Source: Rhizoclosmatium globosum (Eukaryota > Chytridiomycota > Chytridiomycetes > Chytridiales > Chytriomycetaceae). From it: DNA of 64,000 bases. Below the pieces are notes generated by a model. It saw only the letters and a list, made by a program, of their open reading frames with translations. It ran no database searches and was not told the DNA's origin. The translations under genes were made by a program, and so were the position numbers. Positions 10,465 to 22,260 of the stretch are shown here, one piece after another; the first letter of the stretch is position 1, and the number at the start of each line of letters is the position of its first letter. The stretch covers positions 62,001 to 126,000 of the forward strand of contig MCGO01000067.1 in assembly GCA_002104985.1 (NCBI GenBank). Direction: 5' to 3'.

Positions 10465-12347
10465 TTAGAGCATTTTCGACATGTATGGACCATCCAACTC
10501 GTAGCCCAGCTTTCTGTAATAGTGACGAGTTCCTACTCCCGAAATGACTGCTAATTTGACACTGCCATGCTCCTCTCTGGCGATTCGCTCGGCCTCTTCC
10601 ATCAAAAGCGTACCGAATCCTTGGTGCTGGAAACTGGTTGGGTTACGGTCGTGAATAGGCACAATGCTTCCATACACGTGTAATTCACGGACAATAGAAC
10701 ACTGCCCACATTCAGTCAATTCCTTGCGGAATGTTGACGGACTGCACTTTCGCAGACGGAGCAATCCAATCAAGATATCTTGTCTCGGGTCTTCATAACT
10801 CAAGAACGTTTCCCATCCACCGTTGGCAGTGTAATCACGACGAATCAGCTCCACTTCATCAGGCTGAATTTGGTGATGGATGTCTTGGATACCCACTTCT
10901 CTGGTACGCACGTCACGACATTCAGTTCCCAAGTCTTTCATTCTGTGCAATGAGAGTTCACGAAGGTTTCCATTTTCAACACCAGAAGTAACAAGAGGCA
11001 TTGGAATATCACGTTGGACTCGGTAAATACGTGTCCATGGTGGAACGAGGGCGAAAATACGTGCAACAAGATCAACGAGGGATTCTGGTGTGTAGTTCTT
11101 GTATCTTCCAGTTCTCCAAAGCTCGTACAGTCCAGTACCACGAATCACAAGTGTTGGGTAGATTTTGAGCCCATCAGATCTGAATGCTGGATTCTCAAAG
11201 TATTCACGGAATTGGTCCATATCACGTTCCATTCCGACGTTGGGGAGATCAGGCATCATATGAGCAACAACTTTGTATCCAGCATCTTTGGCAAGTTGGA
11301 AAGATTCGCAGACGGCTTGACTGTGTGACCACGGTTTGTATCACGCGCCACGTCTTCGTACACACTTTGAACACCAATTTCCAATCTAGTGCATCCATAG
11401 CGCAGCATTTGGCTCAAGTGAGGTTTGAGGCACCAATCAGGACGTGTTTCGATTGTAATTCCGACGACTTTCGTTTGACTCTGCTCTGAAAGCCTATCCA
11501 TGAAGTGTGAGTGAAATTCGGTTGAGACTTCAAGGGAAGATTGTGCTACAGTCACTTCTTAAGAAATATATCGCTGAGCTCATTTCCTTACATTCCGCGC
11601 CTTCTTACTACATTCAATAAAATAACATACCGAACAGCTTCATCGATGTCAAGAGAAGTACTACCGGAACAGGCGTTGTGAAGATTTGCAATGAACCAGT
11701 TTCTGTAATCTTCAGGAAGAGACATGAATGTACCACCCATTAAAATGTATTCAACCTAGAGAGTTATATTCATTTTAGTTTCTGACACTGGTTATTCAAC
11801 CGACACGGCCAATGAGAGATGTACCTTGTCGACAGAGTGACCAAGACTCTTGAGTTGATCCATTCGTCCACGTGCTTGATCATAAGGGTTGTAACGAGCA
11901 CGAATGGCACGCATAGAAGTTGGTTCATAACCAGTGTATGACTGGGTAGAGTACTCAAAGTCTGAGTCTGGACCACCAGGGCAGTACACACAAATGTTTC
12001 CAGTCATTGCAATATGAGGGCATCTGTGTGGTTTGCACATGACAGCAACGACGGCAACCTTTAGTGTTTGTTTGAAGTTTAGATGTGGATGCACTGTACT
12101 CTCTCGTGCTAAACTCCAGACTCACCCCTGAGGCAGTACGGACAGGCTTTGCTCTAAGCCGTGGCAGCAGCGCAGGTTTGTGTTGTTCAGGGATTGCAGC
12201 AATGATATCGACAAGACGAGGCTGGGATCTGAGGGCGTGTCTTCGGGAAGCCTCGTTTTTGAGAGCGTTCAAGTTGACGCTTCTTCCAGCTTCGTTTGCT
12301 GAAATGAGCTCAGCAACAATGTCCGCAACGGCCTTTTGAAGGTCCAT
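10465..12347 (-). CDS. ELP3: Elongator complex catalytic subunit Elp3
   Basis: Catalytic subunit of Elongator, which makes the cm5 group on tRNA wobble uridine. It has an N-terminal radical-SAM domain with the iron-sulfur Cys motif C-x9-C-x2-C in [19 protein letters not shown], then ETRPDWCL and [25 protein letters not shown]. Its C-terminal lysine-acetyltransferase-type domain includes [16 protein letters not shown] and ends [21 protein letters not shown]. Introns follow [12 protein letters not shown] (about 12125-12059), SLGHSVDK and DIDEAVR (about 11631-11497). Near 11315 the frame breaks inside the near-invariant segment after RGHTVK; one added G restores [21 protein letters not shown]. 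In so conserved a gene this is more likely assembly error than decay. It is divergent from GID7, start codons 63 bp apart. Confidence 0.95.
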
Positions 12348-12410
12348 TTGAGAAGTGGTTTTGGTTTTGAAAGAGTTAAAAAAGAAAGAAGAAGAGGAAA
12401 GAGAAAAGAG

Positions 12411-14547
12411 ATGCACGAATCCGAGCCACCGCCAACCAACTTGAACTCTCTTTGTTCACTCGGCCAAGTCCAGCGCAACGAGCGAGTTCGTCTTGTTGCG
12501 CAGATGTTGAGGGACCTTGGCTTCAGGTGCGTGCGTGACTGTCTGGATGTGTTTGTTAACTCGGTCGGGAGTACTAAAGTGGTTGCCTTCGAATCCAGCG
12601 AATCCGTCGACGCGCTGCTTCGCGAATCCGGCGTTGTTCTGGAATCCTCGGACGCCACTCGTTTGCGCCAATTGGTTCTCGATGGAAATTGGGATGCTGC
12701 GGAGTCGCTCGTGTCAGCAATTTGTTCAAGTGGAGGCGATGCTGCTGATCGCCTCAAGGTTCAGTTGCATTCGTTCACAAATGAAGTCTTTTAACAATAT
12801 TTATTCTACTGAAAGGATTCCTTGTTCGCTATTCGGCTTCAAAAGTTCTTGGAGTTATTGGAGGCGAACAAACCAAAAGAGGCTTTGCTCACTTTACGCT
12901 CGGAAATCTCTTTAGTTTGCTCCGACCATTCTTTCTTGCATAAGTTGTCTAGTTTGATGATGTGCTCGTCCATCCAAGATGTGAAGAGGAAGGCCGATTG
13001 GGATGGTGCAAATGGTCGATCTCGTACAGACTTGTTGACAAGGTTGCAGAGTAAGAAAGAATCGTATCCTTTCAGATAATTACCGTACTAAAACTTACTT
13101 GATAATTAGATAATTTATCGAGTGGAACCATGCTGCCAGAAAATAGATTGGAAACTTTACTCAGCCAAGCCATTGAACATCAGAAACGCAAATGTCTCTA
13201 CCATAATATTCCTACTCAAGATATTTCTCTGCTCAATGACCACTGCTGTAGTAGGTTCGTCGATTGTTCGAAAACATGGGAACGCGGTGAATTGAGCTTT
13301 TCGTGAAGCGATTTGTGTAGCGAGTACAAGAGCGAACAGCTCGATGCCGTTACTGCAAAAAATGATACGAGGCGCAGCGAACGAGCTTTTCCGAAGCTAT
13401 TGGAGAGTGTCCGGCTTGGAATTGTTCTCACAGTACCCACTCTCCAGGTCATCCTTTCCAGGAAAATGCCGACAAGTCCTAGACGGACATTCCGATGAAG
13501 TTTGGTTCGTCGCGTTCTCTCCAAACGGTCAATATCTTGCGTCTGCATCAAAGGACTGTACTTGCATCATCTGGGATGCTACCGTTAGTTCCTCGTTTCA
13601 AGTTACCAACATAACTCTAAACTACTGATTCACCAGACATTTAAACCTGTTCATGTTTTGCGAGGTCATTCAGATCATGTGTCGGTACTGGCATGGAGCT
13701 CAGATAGTGCAGCTTTGGTGACTGGATCAAATGATAACTCTATAAAACTATGGAATGTTCAAGTAAGAATACGATCTTTTGGTAATTGTAATTTCCTTAC
13801 CCCCCCCCCCCCCACCTACAGACAGGGACATGCTCACAGACTTTCGCTCTACATACAGAGAGTGTTACATCTCTTGCATTTATTCCTGGATCCACCATAT
13901 CATTTGTTTCAAGTTCAGTTGATAAGAATATTCTTTTGTGGTCAGTTGAGGGACACGTGCTTCATAAATGGAATGGTGTCCGTGTGACGGACCTGAACAT
14001 CACATGCGATGGTAAAAAGATGGTCACTATTTCTGATAAACGCGTAAGAGTCTTTGACTTGGTCTCAAAGGAAGAAATTGCGTGCGTAATTACTTTTCCC
14101 TTAACATATTGTCATACTCATCACTCTCACAGCTCACTACAAGAGCATGATGCAATTACTTCCATCTGTGTCGCTCAAAATGGAAGGTTCGCGCTTGTCA
14201 ATGTGTCTGCCTGCCAAGAGATTCACTTGTGGGATATGGAAGAGAACCGTGTCTTGAGAAAGTTTATGGGACACAAGCAAAGTCGTTTTGTGATTCGTTC
14301 TACATTTGGAGGGTTGGACCAGAATTTCGTATTGAGTGGAAGCGAAGGTATGGTTTCTTTCATGTGAAGAGTACTAAGAAAACCTTAAGATTCCAACATA
14401 TACGTTTGGAATCGCGAACACGGTGTTTTGCTGGAATCACTCGAGGGCCACACCGCAACCGTAAACTCAATTTCATGGAATACGCGTTTGAATATATTTG
14501 CAAGTGCTTCAGATGACCGAACCATCAGAATTTGGGGTTGTCCATAA
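12411..14547 (+). CDS. GID7: WDR26/Gid7-type WD40 subunit of the GID/CTLH ubiquitin ligase
   Basis: Scaffold and substrate-receptor-linked subunit of the GID/CTLH E3 ligase (family knowledge). The N-terminus has a LisH-like segment (QRNERVRLVAQMLRDLGF) and a CTLH segment (VLDGNWDAAESLV, then RLQKFLELLEANKPKEALLTLR). RLETLLSQAIEHQKRKCLYHN is a hallmark of WDR26/Gid7. WD40 blades follow: VLDGHSDEVWFVAFSPNG, ASKDCTCIIWD, VLRGHSDHVSVLAWS, SNDNSIKLWN, DKNILLWSVEGH, EIHLWDMEENRVLRKFMGH and finally the SASDDRTIRIWGCP stop at 14545-14547. About nine short introns are readable; one (13765-13821) has a run of 13 C in its pyrimidine tract. The join near 13250-13450 is uncertain in phase. Confidence 0.9.
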
Positions 14548-14639
14548 TTTTGTGTTTTCAATAAATGACGTGAAACTACCGGTTTTTATTTACTGCTACA
14601 TTGTTCACCACAAATCAATCTTTCCTTTCTTCCACTTGA

Positions 14640-15401
14640 TCAGTTAATTTGAGCAAGGTAAGCCTCTTTACCCAAAAACGTTTCAAGAACGGATTCGCGT
14701 GTAGTCACAGCATTGAACCATTCATGGAAACGAGCAAACTTGTCTGAGTCAGGCAAAGCAACGCCCTTCTTCTCCAATGCCAAAGATAAACGAAGTGCGA
14801 ATGGGGCAGTGATCACCTCAGCAAGACTAGCATTTATTAGAGGCATTACTTATTGAGAAAACGACTTACCTGAACTTGCTTCCCAACAAAAATGGTCCGT
14901 CGTCAGATAAGGTTAAAGCCGTCAAACTGTTCTGGACAGTTGTAACGAACTTTGTAACGACAGCAAGAGCCTCATCATCAACAGGGCCACGTGCATACTT
15001 GAATGCAGGACTGATTGCGTCTTGGAACTGTTGAATAAAGAGTCGGATCTTTGCACGAACCAGCGGGTTTGATGGAAGGAGCTCTGGTCCAACGCCTTCG
15101 AAGTTCTCAATGAAGAATTCCGCAATAATGGCGGATTCAGGAAGGAATGTGTCCTTGATCTGGATCGCAGGGACTTTTCCAATAGGGTAGAGTTGCAAAT
15201 ACCATTCAGGCTTGTTCTTAAGATCTATGTGTTTCTTGAAGTTTCAAGTTAGGAGTTGTAAGGGAGTTGAGCGCAAACCTTTTCAATCTTGTCCCAGAGA
15301 CCTTTCTCATGAAGGACAATAGAAGAGCGGTGAACGTATGGGCAACCGTTGTGCCAGAAGTAAGTGATCTCGGATACAGGAATGGAGTCTGTAACAGTCA
15401 T
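14640..15401 (-). CDS. Omega-like glutathione S-transferase
   Basis: Predicted cytosolic thiol transferase. Three exons: 15401 to about 15281, then an exon encoding KHIDLKNKPEWYLQLYPIGK through FLLGSKF, then SLAEVITAPFALRLSLALEK to TGA at 14640. The thioredoxin-fold N-terminus has WHNGCPYVHRSSIVLHEKG, with a CPY catalytic cysteine like omega and DHAR-type GSTs rather than the Tyr or Ser of other classes. KVPAIQIKDTFLPESAIIAEF is the cis-Pro and glutathione-binding segment. The helical C-terminal domain is complete, about 220 residues in total. It converges on GID7 with 92 bp between stops. Confidence 0.88.
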
Positions 15402-15626
15402 TTGGATGGTAATTTTGATTTGATTTGATTTATGGAACAAGCGGAACGAGGGTGGCTTTTATCCTCTCGCATTGCGTGATTTGCACGTTATGACTATTAA
15501 ATAAACAACATTAAACCAACAAATAAACTATGCAAAACATATCATTCAAATTGCAACATATATTTCCTCACACCATGGCGCATATCCAGCCACACTAAAC
15601 AACAAATAAACAAACAGATTAGAGGC

Positions 15627-17189
15627 TCAAATAAGATCAGCGATGTTGAGTGGCATCTCGTCGATCTGAGTGCTGTAGAAAGTTTCAATGTCACGGAGCA
15701 TACGAGCGTCATCACCAGCAACAAAGTTGATGGCAACACCCTTACGACCGAAACGACCACCACGACCGATACGGTGAATGTAGTTCTCACGGTTGGATGG
15801 GAGGTCGTAGTTGATAACCAAAGAGACGTGCTGAACGTCGATACCACGAGCAAGCAAGTCAGTGGTGATGAGGACACGGGAAGATCCAGAACGGAACTCC
15901 TTCATGATAACCTCACGCTCTTGTTGAGTCATCTCTCCGTGCTAAAGTGTACCAGATTAGGAGGAGCGCTTTGAAGCAAGCAAGTTACATACCAAAGCAG
16001 AGACAGTGAATTCACGAGAGTGCATCTTCTCAGTGAGCCACTCGACCTTTCTACGAGTGTTACAGAAGATAACGGCCTGGGTAATGGTGACAGTCTCGTA
16101 CAAGTCGCACAAGGTGTCAAGCTTCCAGTCCTCCTTCTCAACGGCAACGTAGAACTGCTTAATACCTTCAAGGGTGAGTTCGTCACGCTTGACAAGAATA
16201 CGGACAGGGTCACGCATGAACTTCTTAGTAACTTCAAGAACCTCAGCAGGCATGGTAGCAGAAAGAAGAACAACCTGAGTGCTGCTTGGGAGGGTCTGGA
16301 AAACGTCGTAAATCTGGTCCTTGAAACCACGGGACAACATTTCATCGGCTTCGTCCAAAATGAACATCTTAATGTCATCGGTTCTGAACAATCCACGGTT
16401 GATCATGTCGAAAACACGACCTGGGGTTCCAACGACAACCTGGGCACCGTCCTGCAACTTGCGCATGTCGTCCTTAATGCTGGTACCACCAATACAGGCG
16501 TGGCAGTCAACGTTGAGGTAGTCTCCGAGAGCGAGGACAACCTTTTGAATTTGCTGAGCCAACTCACGGGTTGGGGCAAGGATAAGAGCCTGAGTCTTCT
16601 TGACGTTCAAGTCAATGGACTGGAGGGCGGAAATAGAGAAAGTAGCAGTCTTTCCAGTACCAGACTGGGCCTGGGCAATCACATCGTGCCCCTTAACGAC
16701 TGGGAGAATGGCTCTCTGCTGAATGGCGGATGGCTTTTCGAAACTAGAGTGTGGAAGGGGGGATCAGCAAGAATGCACAATGTAAAAGCAGCCCAACTTA
16801 CCCGTAAGAGTAAATACCACGGAGGAGCTCTTCCTTCAACTGCATGTCGTCGAACTTGTCGACAACAGTGTCCCAGTTGGACTACACCGACAATTAGCTC
16901 TTAATTGACAGCTTGGGCCAGGCCCTTAGTCCGAAACATACCTCGATTTCGCCCTCAGGCACGTCGCTAAGCCCGACGTTGGCTTCGTTTTCACTGGAAA
17001 GAGAAAGAGGTGGTCAGAATCATCCGTTTCACATTCACTCAAGCGGAAGTCCTGGACAAGTACATTCCCCCGTCCAATTGGGTTCCATCTATCGCATCTT
17101 ACTACCGCAAGATAACCTTATGCACTGTCCAGCCAGAATCCAAGGGGAAAGAGGAGTGCATCCAGGGCATAAACTCACTTTCTGCTCAT
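15627..17189 (-). CDS. TIF1: ATP-dependent RNA helicase eIF4A
   Basis: DEAD-box helicase of the eIF4F cap-binding complex that unwinds mRNA 5' leaders. A tiny first exon (17189-17179, MSRN) splices to [16 protein letters not shown], then [22 protein letters not shown] and [21 protein letters not shown]. All motifs are intact: AQSGTGKT (I), PTRELAQQ (Ia), TPGR (Ib), DEAD (II), SAT (III), FCNTRRKV (IV), [12 protein letters not shown] (V) and [13 protein letters not shown] (VI). The SNWD and FDDM region and [17 protein letters not shown] distinguish eIF4A from eIF4A3/Fal1. Five introns are readable; stop TGA at 15627. No frame break is seen. Its leader faces Ypt1, start codons 451 bp apart. Confidence 0.95.
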
Positions 17190-17640
17190 GTTTTTGGTCT
17201 GCGAAAAAGAAGAAAATCAGGATACTGACGAAATTTTCCGAGGGGGTCTGTTTCACTATTGCTGGCTGTTCTATAATGATAGCGCATATGAAGGAAGAGA
17301 GATGAAATGGTAATAAAGACAGGTAAAGTTAGCTTGCCGACGCATCTGCAGGTTTGGGTTGAGGTTGGAAAGAGTTCGATAACCAGTGGATCTTGCACTT
17401 GAATGCAGCTAACAAAACAACTGTTAAACCTTTCGCGGTGAATGAGACAAGAATAGATTTCGTTGAATACCAACACAAGGTTGCAACTATACATTAACAA
17501 TCGCCAACCCTAATCATCCCCAAGCAAGCTGAGAAGCCATGTCCATTTGAACTAACCTTTCTCCTCCTCCAATTATATTTGGAAGGAAAGGAAGAGGAGA
17601 AGTCAACGTGGAACTCTTTTTTCACAACCACTTCCAAAAA

Positions 17641-18852
17641 ATGACCCAAGAATAGTTGAGTGGCAACCTCCTCCTGACCGCCTGTACCCCACACACCTGC
17701 TTTACCTCCCTCTATCGCTTTTCCACTAGTTGGTTGAATCGATGGGCCGCTGGAGGATCGTCTCCGTTTCCTCTTGAATATTTTGGCCTCTTTCAAAGCA
17801 ACGCAACTAACCCAACCCAAATTAGCGATTACCTCTTCAAGCTCCTTCTTATCGGTGACTCCGGTGTCGGAAAGTCCTGTTTGCTCTTGCGTTTCGCCGA
17901 CGACACTTACACAGAGAGCTACATCAGTACTATTGGTGTTGATTTCAAGATTCGCACAATCGAACTCGAAGGAAAGACTGTCAAATTGCAGATTGTAAAT
18001 ATCAAAACATTATCCCTTGCCTCGCTTCTGTGACTCAGCTGTCTATCTTTGCTGGATTATCTCGTCACTTCATGGATTTTGGAGGGATGGATTGTCGTGG
18101 TGTCAGGCCATTAGTGCCTCCCTGTCCTAACGTCATGGAGTCTCGCGGTATCAAGATGTTCAATATGATATGAGACTTGAAGATCGGCTGTTGTTGTGGG
18201 GTTGTCAGGTGTATCTTTGCGATGGGCACTATTAGCTTTCCACTCACGATTTCATGGCTATCCATGTGGCTCGATCACTAACCTCAATCACTCTAATAGT
18301 GGGACACTGCTGGACAAGAGCGTTTCCGTACCATCACATCATCCTACTACCGTGGGGCTCACGGTATCATTGTCGTTTACGATGTGACTGACCAGGACAC
18401 ATTCAACAACGTGAAGCAATGGTTGCAGGAAATTGACAGATACGCAGTGGAGGGTGTGAACAAGCTGCTGGTTGGAAACAAGAGCGACTTGAAGGACAAG
18501 AAGGTTGTTGACTTCAATGCTGCAAAGGTGGACCATGACAAGAAATACGGGTCAACCCCGATTACCGTTTTTGTAACTGTTTCCTCCTGTAGGAATTTGC
18601 CGATACTCTTGAGATTCCATTCTTGGAGACCTCTGCCAAAAACTCTTCCAACGTCGAACAGGCTTTCTTGACAATGGCGAAGCAAATTAAAGATAGGTAT
18701 GTATAGTTTGTATCATGTTTCTATCAGTGTAATGTTTAATGGCTGATTTTGTTGCTAGAATGGGATCTGCAACTGCTGCTGCACCAAACAAAGCCGCGAT
18801 CAAGGTTACTCAAGGTTCCGCTGTTCAGGCGCAGTCTGGAGGCTGCTGTTAA
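17641..18852 (+). CDS. YPT1: Rab1/Ypt1 small GTPase
   Basis: ER-to-Golgi and autophagy Rab GTPase. I read five exons: 17641-17654, 17826-17994, 18300-18527, 18593-18696 and 18759-18852, total 609 nt or 202 residues. The 14-nt first exon (ATGACCCAAGAATA) splices to give [15 protein letters not shown], which matches the Ypt1 N-terminus and settles the start. Motifs: GDSGVGKS (P-loop), [15 protein letters not shown] (switch I), [12 protein letters not shown] (switch II), GNKSD and ETSAK (guanine recognition), and a C-terminal GGCC for double geranylgeranylation. The second intron is 305 nt, far longer than its neighbours. Translation is intact throughout. Confidence 0.95.
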
Positions 18853-19051
18853 GAAGGCTGGTTGGGAGAGCTGAATTGTATTTTGAGAAAGAGTATGGGG
18901 TTTGGTGAATGCATGTTGAAATTGGTTTCTTTTACTTTTCACACTTTATCTTGTTTTTTCGCCTCTGTGCTTTAGTGAAAATTCTTTAAAACTCTACCAT
19001 TTCTTGTCTTTCTGTCTGGTGGCGGGGAAAGAATCTTTAGTTGAAAAACAG

Positions 19052-19494
19052 ATGAACGCACAAACTAACTCCTTCAAATCCCTGGTAGACCAAAAGCTCG
19101 TTCGCAGCGGTGAAAAAGACAAGTAAGTTTCTTTGACTGTAATTCTCGAAAGGGCTGACAGCAGTTTACTTGTACAGAGTGAAGGAGATGCTTCGAACAC
19201 GACTTGTTGAATGTGGATGGAGGGACGAACTTAAGGCGCTCTGCAAAGGTATTCCATTCAAAAGACAGCCAACAGCATAGTTGATGTGTTTGCTTTCTCA
19301 GAGGTCATTCAATCAAAGGGTCTTGAGCACATTACAGTTGAACAACTGGTCCTTGAAATCACCCCGAAAGGCCGAGGTGAAGTCCCAGTCTAATGTTCCG
19401 ATATCATATTCTCACAAATTTGATAGCTATGGTGCCCGACACTGTCCGAGCAGAAGTGTTACAAAAGATACGAAAGGTGCTCTCTGACGCATAG
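19052..19494 (+). CDS. SUS1: Sus1/ENY2, SAGA and TREX-2 subunit
   Basis: Small helical protein shared by the SAGA deubiquitinase module and the TREX-2 mRNA export complex. Four exons with three small introns give 94 residues: [21 protein letters not shown], then [45 protein letters not shown] and [24 protein letters not shown]2 is about 100 residues, and the [11 protein letters not shown] and ITPKGR-MVPD blocks are diagnostic. Splice phases are all consistent. Multiple small introns are also typical of SUS1 in other fungi (family knowledge). It lies 200 bp after Ypt1 on the same strand and converges on striatin. Confidence 0.93.
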
Positions 19495-19678
19495 TGCAAC
19501 AAACAGTCTCAATAAACTCATCATACGTCAATTGTACAATACCATAATCGTTTTAATCTTATAATATACGTGATCACAATCCAAACAATCAAAAAACACA
19601 CTGAAACCCCAAAACCTTAAACATACATAAGAATGAGCAAACAAATAACAATAGAAGGCGCAGGTACTTCCTCCATCA

Positions 19679-22226
19679 TTATTTCAATTCAAACAACTTT
19701 ACAATGCCGTCTGCTCCACCACTCGCCAGGCATTCTGCATCAGTTGGGTGATATGCCACATCCCAAATCCCTTCATCATTCTTTTGCCTGTGGGTGCTGT
19801 ACTCTTGAACGCAAGACCGTGTCCCAATATCCCACCATCGGATCGAACAGTCGTGACCAGACGAAGCAAATGTTAAACCAGACGACGGTGGAACAGATAA
19901 GGAAGTAACTGCATTTTGATGACCGAGCATAGAGTGGATACATGAACCTGGAAATGAAGATTTAAGTGAAATGAACCTCATATCTACAAACTGTCTTACC
20001 TGTATTAACATCAAAGAACCGAATGAATCGATCTTCGTGGGCAGTTATCAGAAGCGGCAGCGTTGGGTGTGCGATAATCTTGTTGATTTGGGTATTCAAA
20101 GAACCATCTGTAAACCGATTTCGTCGAAAAACGTGAGTAAGCCTGAGAGTTGAATATCATACTCACCATATGAAGCCATACTATCGATATCCAACACAAC
20201 TTTTCCTGTCTCCACATCAAAAATCCGTCCTAGTGCATTCTGATAGACAACAGAAATCAACCGACCCCCATTTGCAGGCATCCACGCAATACTAGTCGGA
20301 TTCAAGTCAAACTCGCCTCCAAATCCATCTCGTAGTGTTGCAAGCAGTCGATGCCTGCACCCCCTCGTGCATCGAAAATCTTGACGTCCCATCTGCAGAG
20401 GCAGTCGCAAGACATGGTGATGTTTGAGTGATTCCATCGCTCAGTTGCATATCCCAAACAGTGTCAGTATGAGAAACGATGAGTTGTCGTTGAGGGTTCT
20501 TGCCTGAGGTATATGATCAGTATAAACAAATGAAGCGTACATAAATGAGGAGGAATCAGTACCATAACTAGAATATGTGTCTCGATCTACCAAATTCGCC
20601 CCATTTCCATCTTTCAGGTTCCATACTCGAATACTCGAATCAGTGCCTCCAGTGTAAAATAAGCTTCCATCTCGTGAGACTACCAATGATGTAACAGGAC
20701 CAGCATGTCCACGGAATGTGACTATCGGTTCAGTATCGGATTTAGGTGTAATTGTCTTCCGAAAATCCTGGTTGGTTGAAGATGATGGTAAAGAGTCAAG
20801 GGCCCACAGTTTGGTGGTTCCATCTTCCGAGCAGGAGAGCAAAGACTTTCGAGAAGTGTTTGGGATAAATGCAACAGCGCGAACAGAATCCAGATGACTG
20901 GTTAGGGAAGCTTTTGGTTTCCAAATTCTAGGTGAATCGTTTTCATCTGAGATTGACTGAATAGAAATATTTTGTGAGATAATGATATGATGGTACAAAA
21001 GAAAAAAACTCTTACCAATTCGCTTTGGCTGTTGGTGATGCAGAGGAGATGGGAGGTTATTCAATATCCTTTACAGAAAACAAACCGACATACCCATTGA
21101 TTCCGCCAATGTCATCCAAATCAGTAGCATCGGAATCAGAAGAAGAAGAAGATCTTCTACCGTTCCTTCATTTGATTCGTTACGATTAGGCGGTTGCTTT
21201 CGCTTTCCAGTACCCATAGATGATGTATTCTGAGATGTAGCCTTTTTGAGAATAGAAAATTGCTGCGATGGTTGATGATGATTACTATTTTGATGCTGGT
21301 GCTGTTGCAATTGAGTTTGCGGCTGAGGTGTTAAAGAAGTGGCTCCTCGTGCTCTGAACCGCAGCTCATTTTCCTCTTCCTCTTCACGATCCGCTTCTTC
21401 GTCATCAATTAAATTTCCTACAGTGGATTGTTGCCTGATTCCAGTTGTCGTCGTCGTTGGCGGTACAGTAGAGACGCCGGGGACAAGCGAAGGATGTGGA
21501 GTAGACAAAGCAGGCATAGCAGAGTGTGCAAGAAGATAATTTGCTTCACGTAAATAATTTTTGAGTATTTCACGCGACCTAGTTTGTCCAAGTCCTTTTG
21601 AGTAGGAAAGCACAGCACCTGTGGCTGCTACTGCTGAGCTCACAGGAAGGGCAGTCGCAGTGGAGGTAAGAGGTACAGCTGAAGGAGGATTATTTGCCCA
21701 ATTTGAAGCTGCAACAGGATTTTGAGCAGCAAGGGCATCAAGAGAATCTTGAATGTTGTTTGTCGTTGACTGAGGTGCAACGACCGAACCTGGAACATGG
21801 AGGCATCACCATTTGGTGCAGAAGAAGGTGTGTTATTTGAGGCCAGCTGTAGTTGCAAGTCCTGGTATCGCTTTCTGTGTTGGGACGCGGGGCAAATTAA
21901 GCAATGACTAGTTTGGATTTGAACGGGGGACAGACCGTTCCGTCTTAAGAGCGAATTCGAGCATGTTCGAGCGTCTCAGCAGATCCGTGTTTAGTGTTTC
22001 GAGTGCGCGCTTTTCGCCGTTGAGCAGAGCGAGCTGGGCCTAAGAACGGCGGTCAGCGAAGGACACGCAACCCACCAACAGTCCAACACACCCTCAACGC
22101 CTCTTTATCGACGGTCCACTCGTTTCGTTCGCGTTCGAAGCGTCGCCATTCTGAATTGAGAAAGTGGAGGACCTGGGGCAGCGACACGTTCTCAGTCGAG
22201 GACGTCGTTTGTGTCGTTGATGCCAT
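19679..22226 (-). CDS. Striatin-family scaffold (STRIPAK / Far8-like)
   Basis: Core scaffold of STRIPAK, the complex linking PP2A to GCK kinases. The N-terminal striatin coiled coil is clear: LPQVLHFLNSEWRRFERERNEW, then a splice to AQLALLNGEKRALETLNTDLLRR and MLEFALKTER. A low-complexity linker (about 21700-21100) is rich in Gln, Ser and acidic residues. The C-terminal WD40 domain starts WKPKASLTSHLDSVRAVAF and includes SEDGTTKLWALD, TFRGHAGPVTSLVV, VSHTDTVWDMQL, LGHQNAVTSLSV and SGGADGIVKLFELK with stop at 19679. Frame breaks appear near 21795, 21155, 20385 and 20316, each fixed by one added base. It is divergent from UPF3, start codons only 34 bp apart. Confidence 0.88.
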
Positions 22227-22260
22227 CTTTTTCTTGTGCTCCAACGATATTGCAAACCCA

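Noticed and set aside
16020..16904. Plus-strand frame of 294 codons
   Set aside because: Entirely antisense to the invariant eIF4A coding sequence; no domain of its own.
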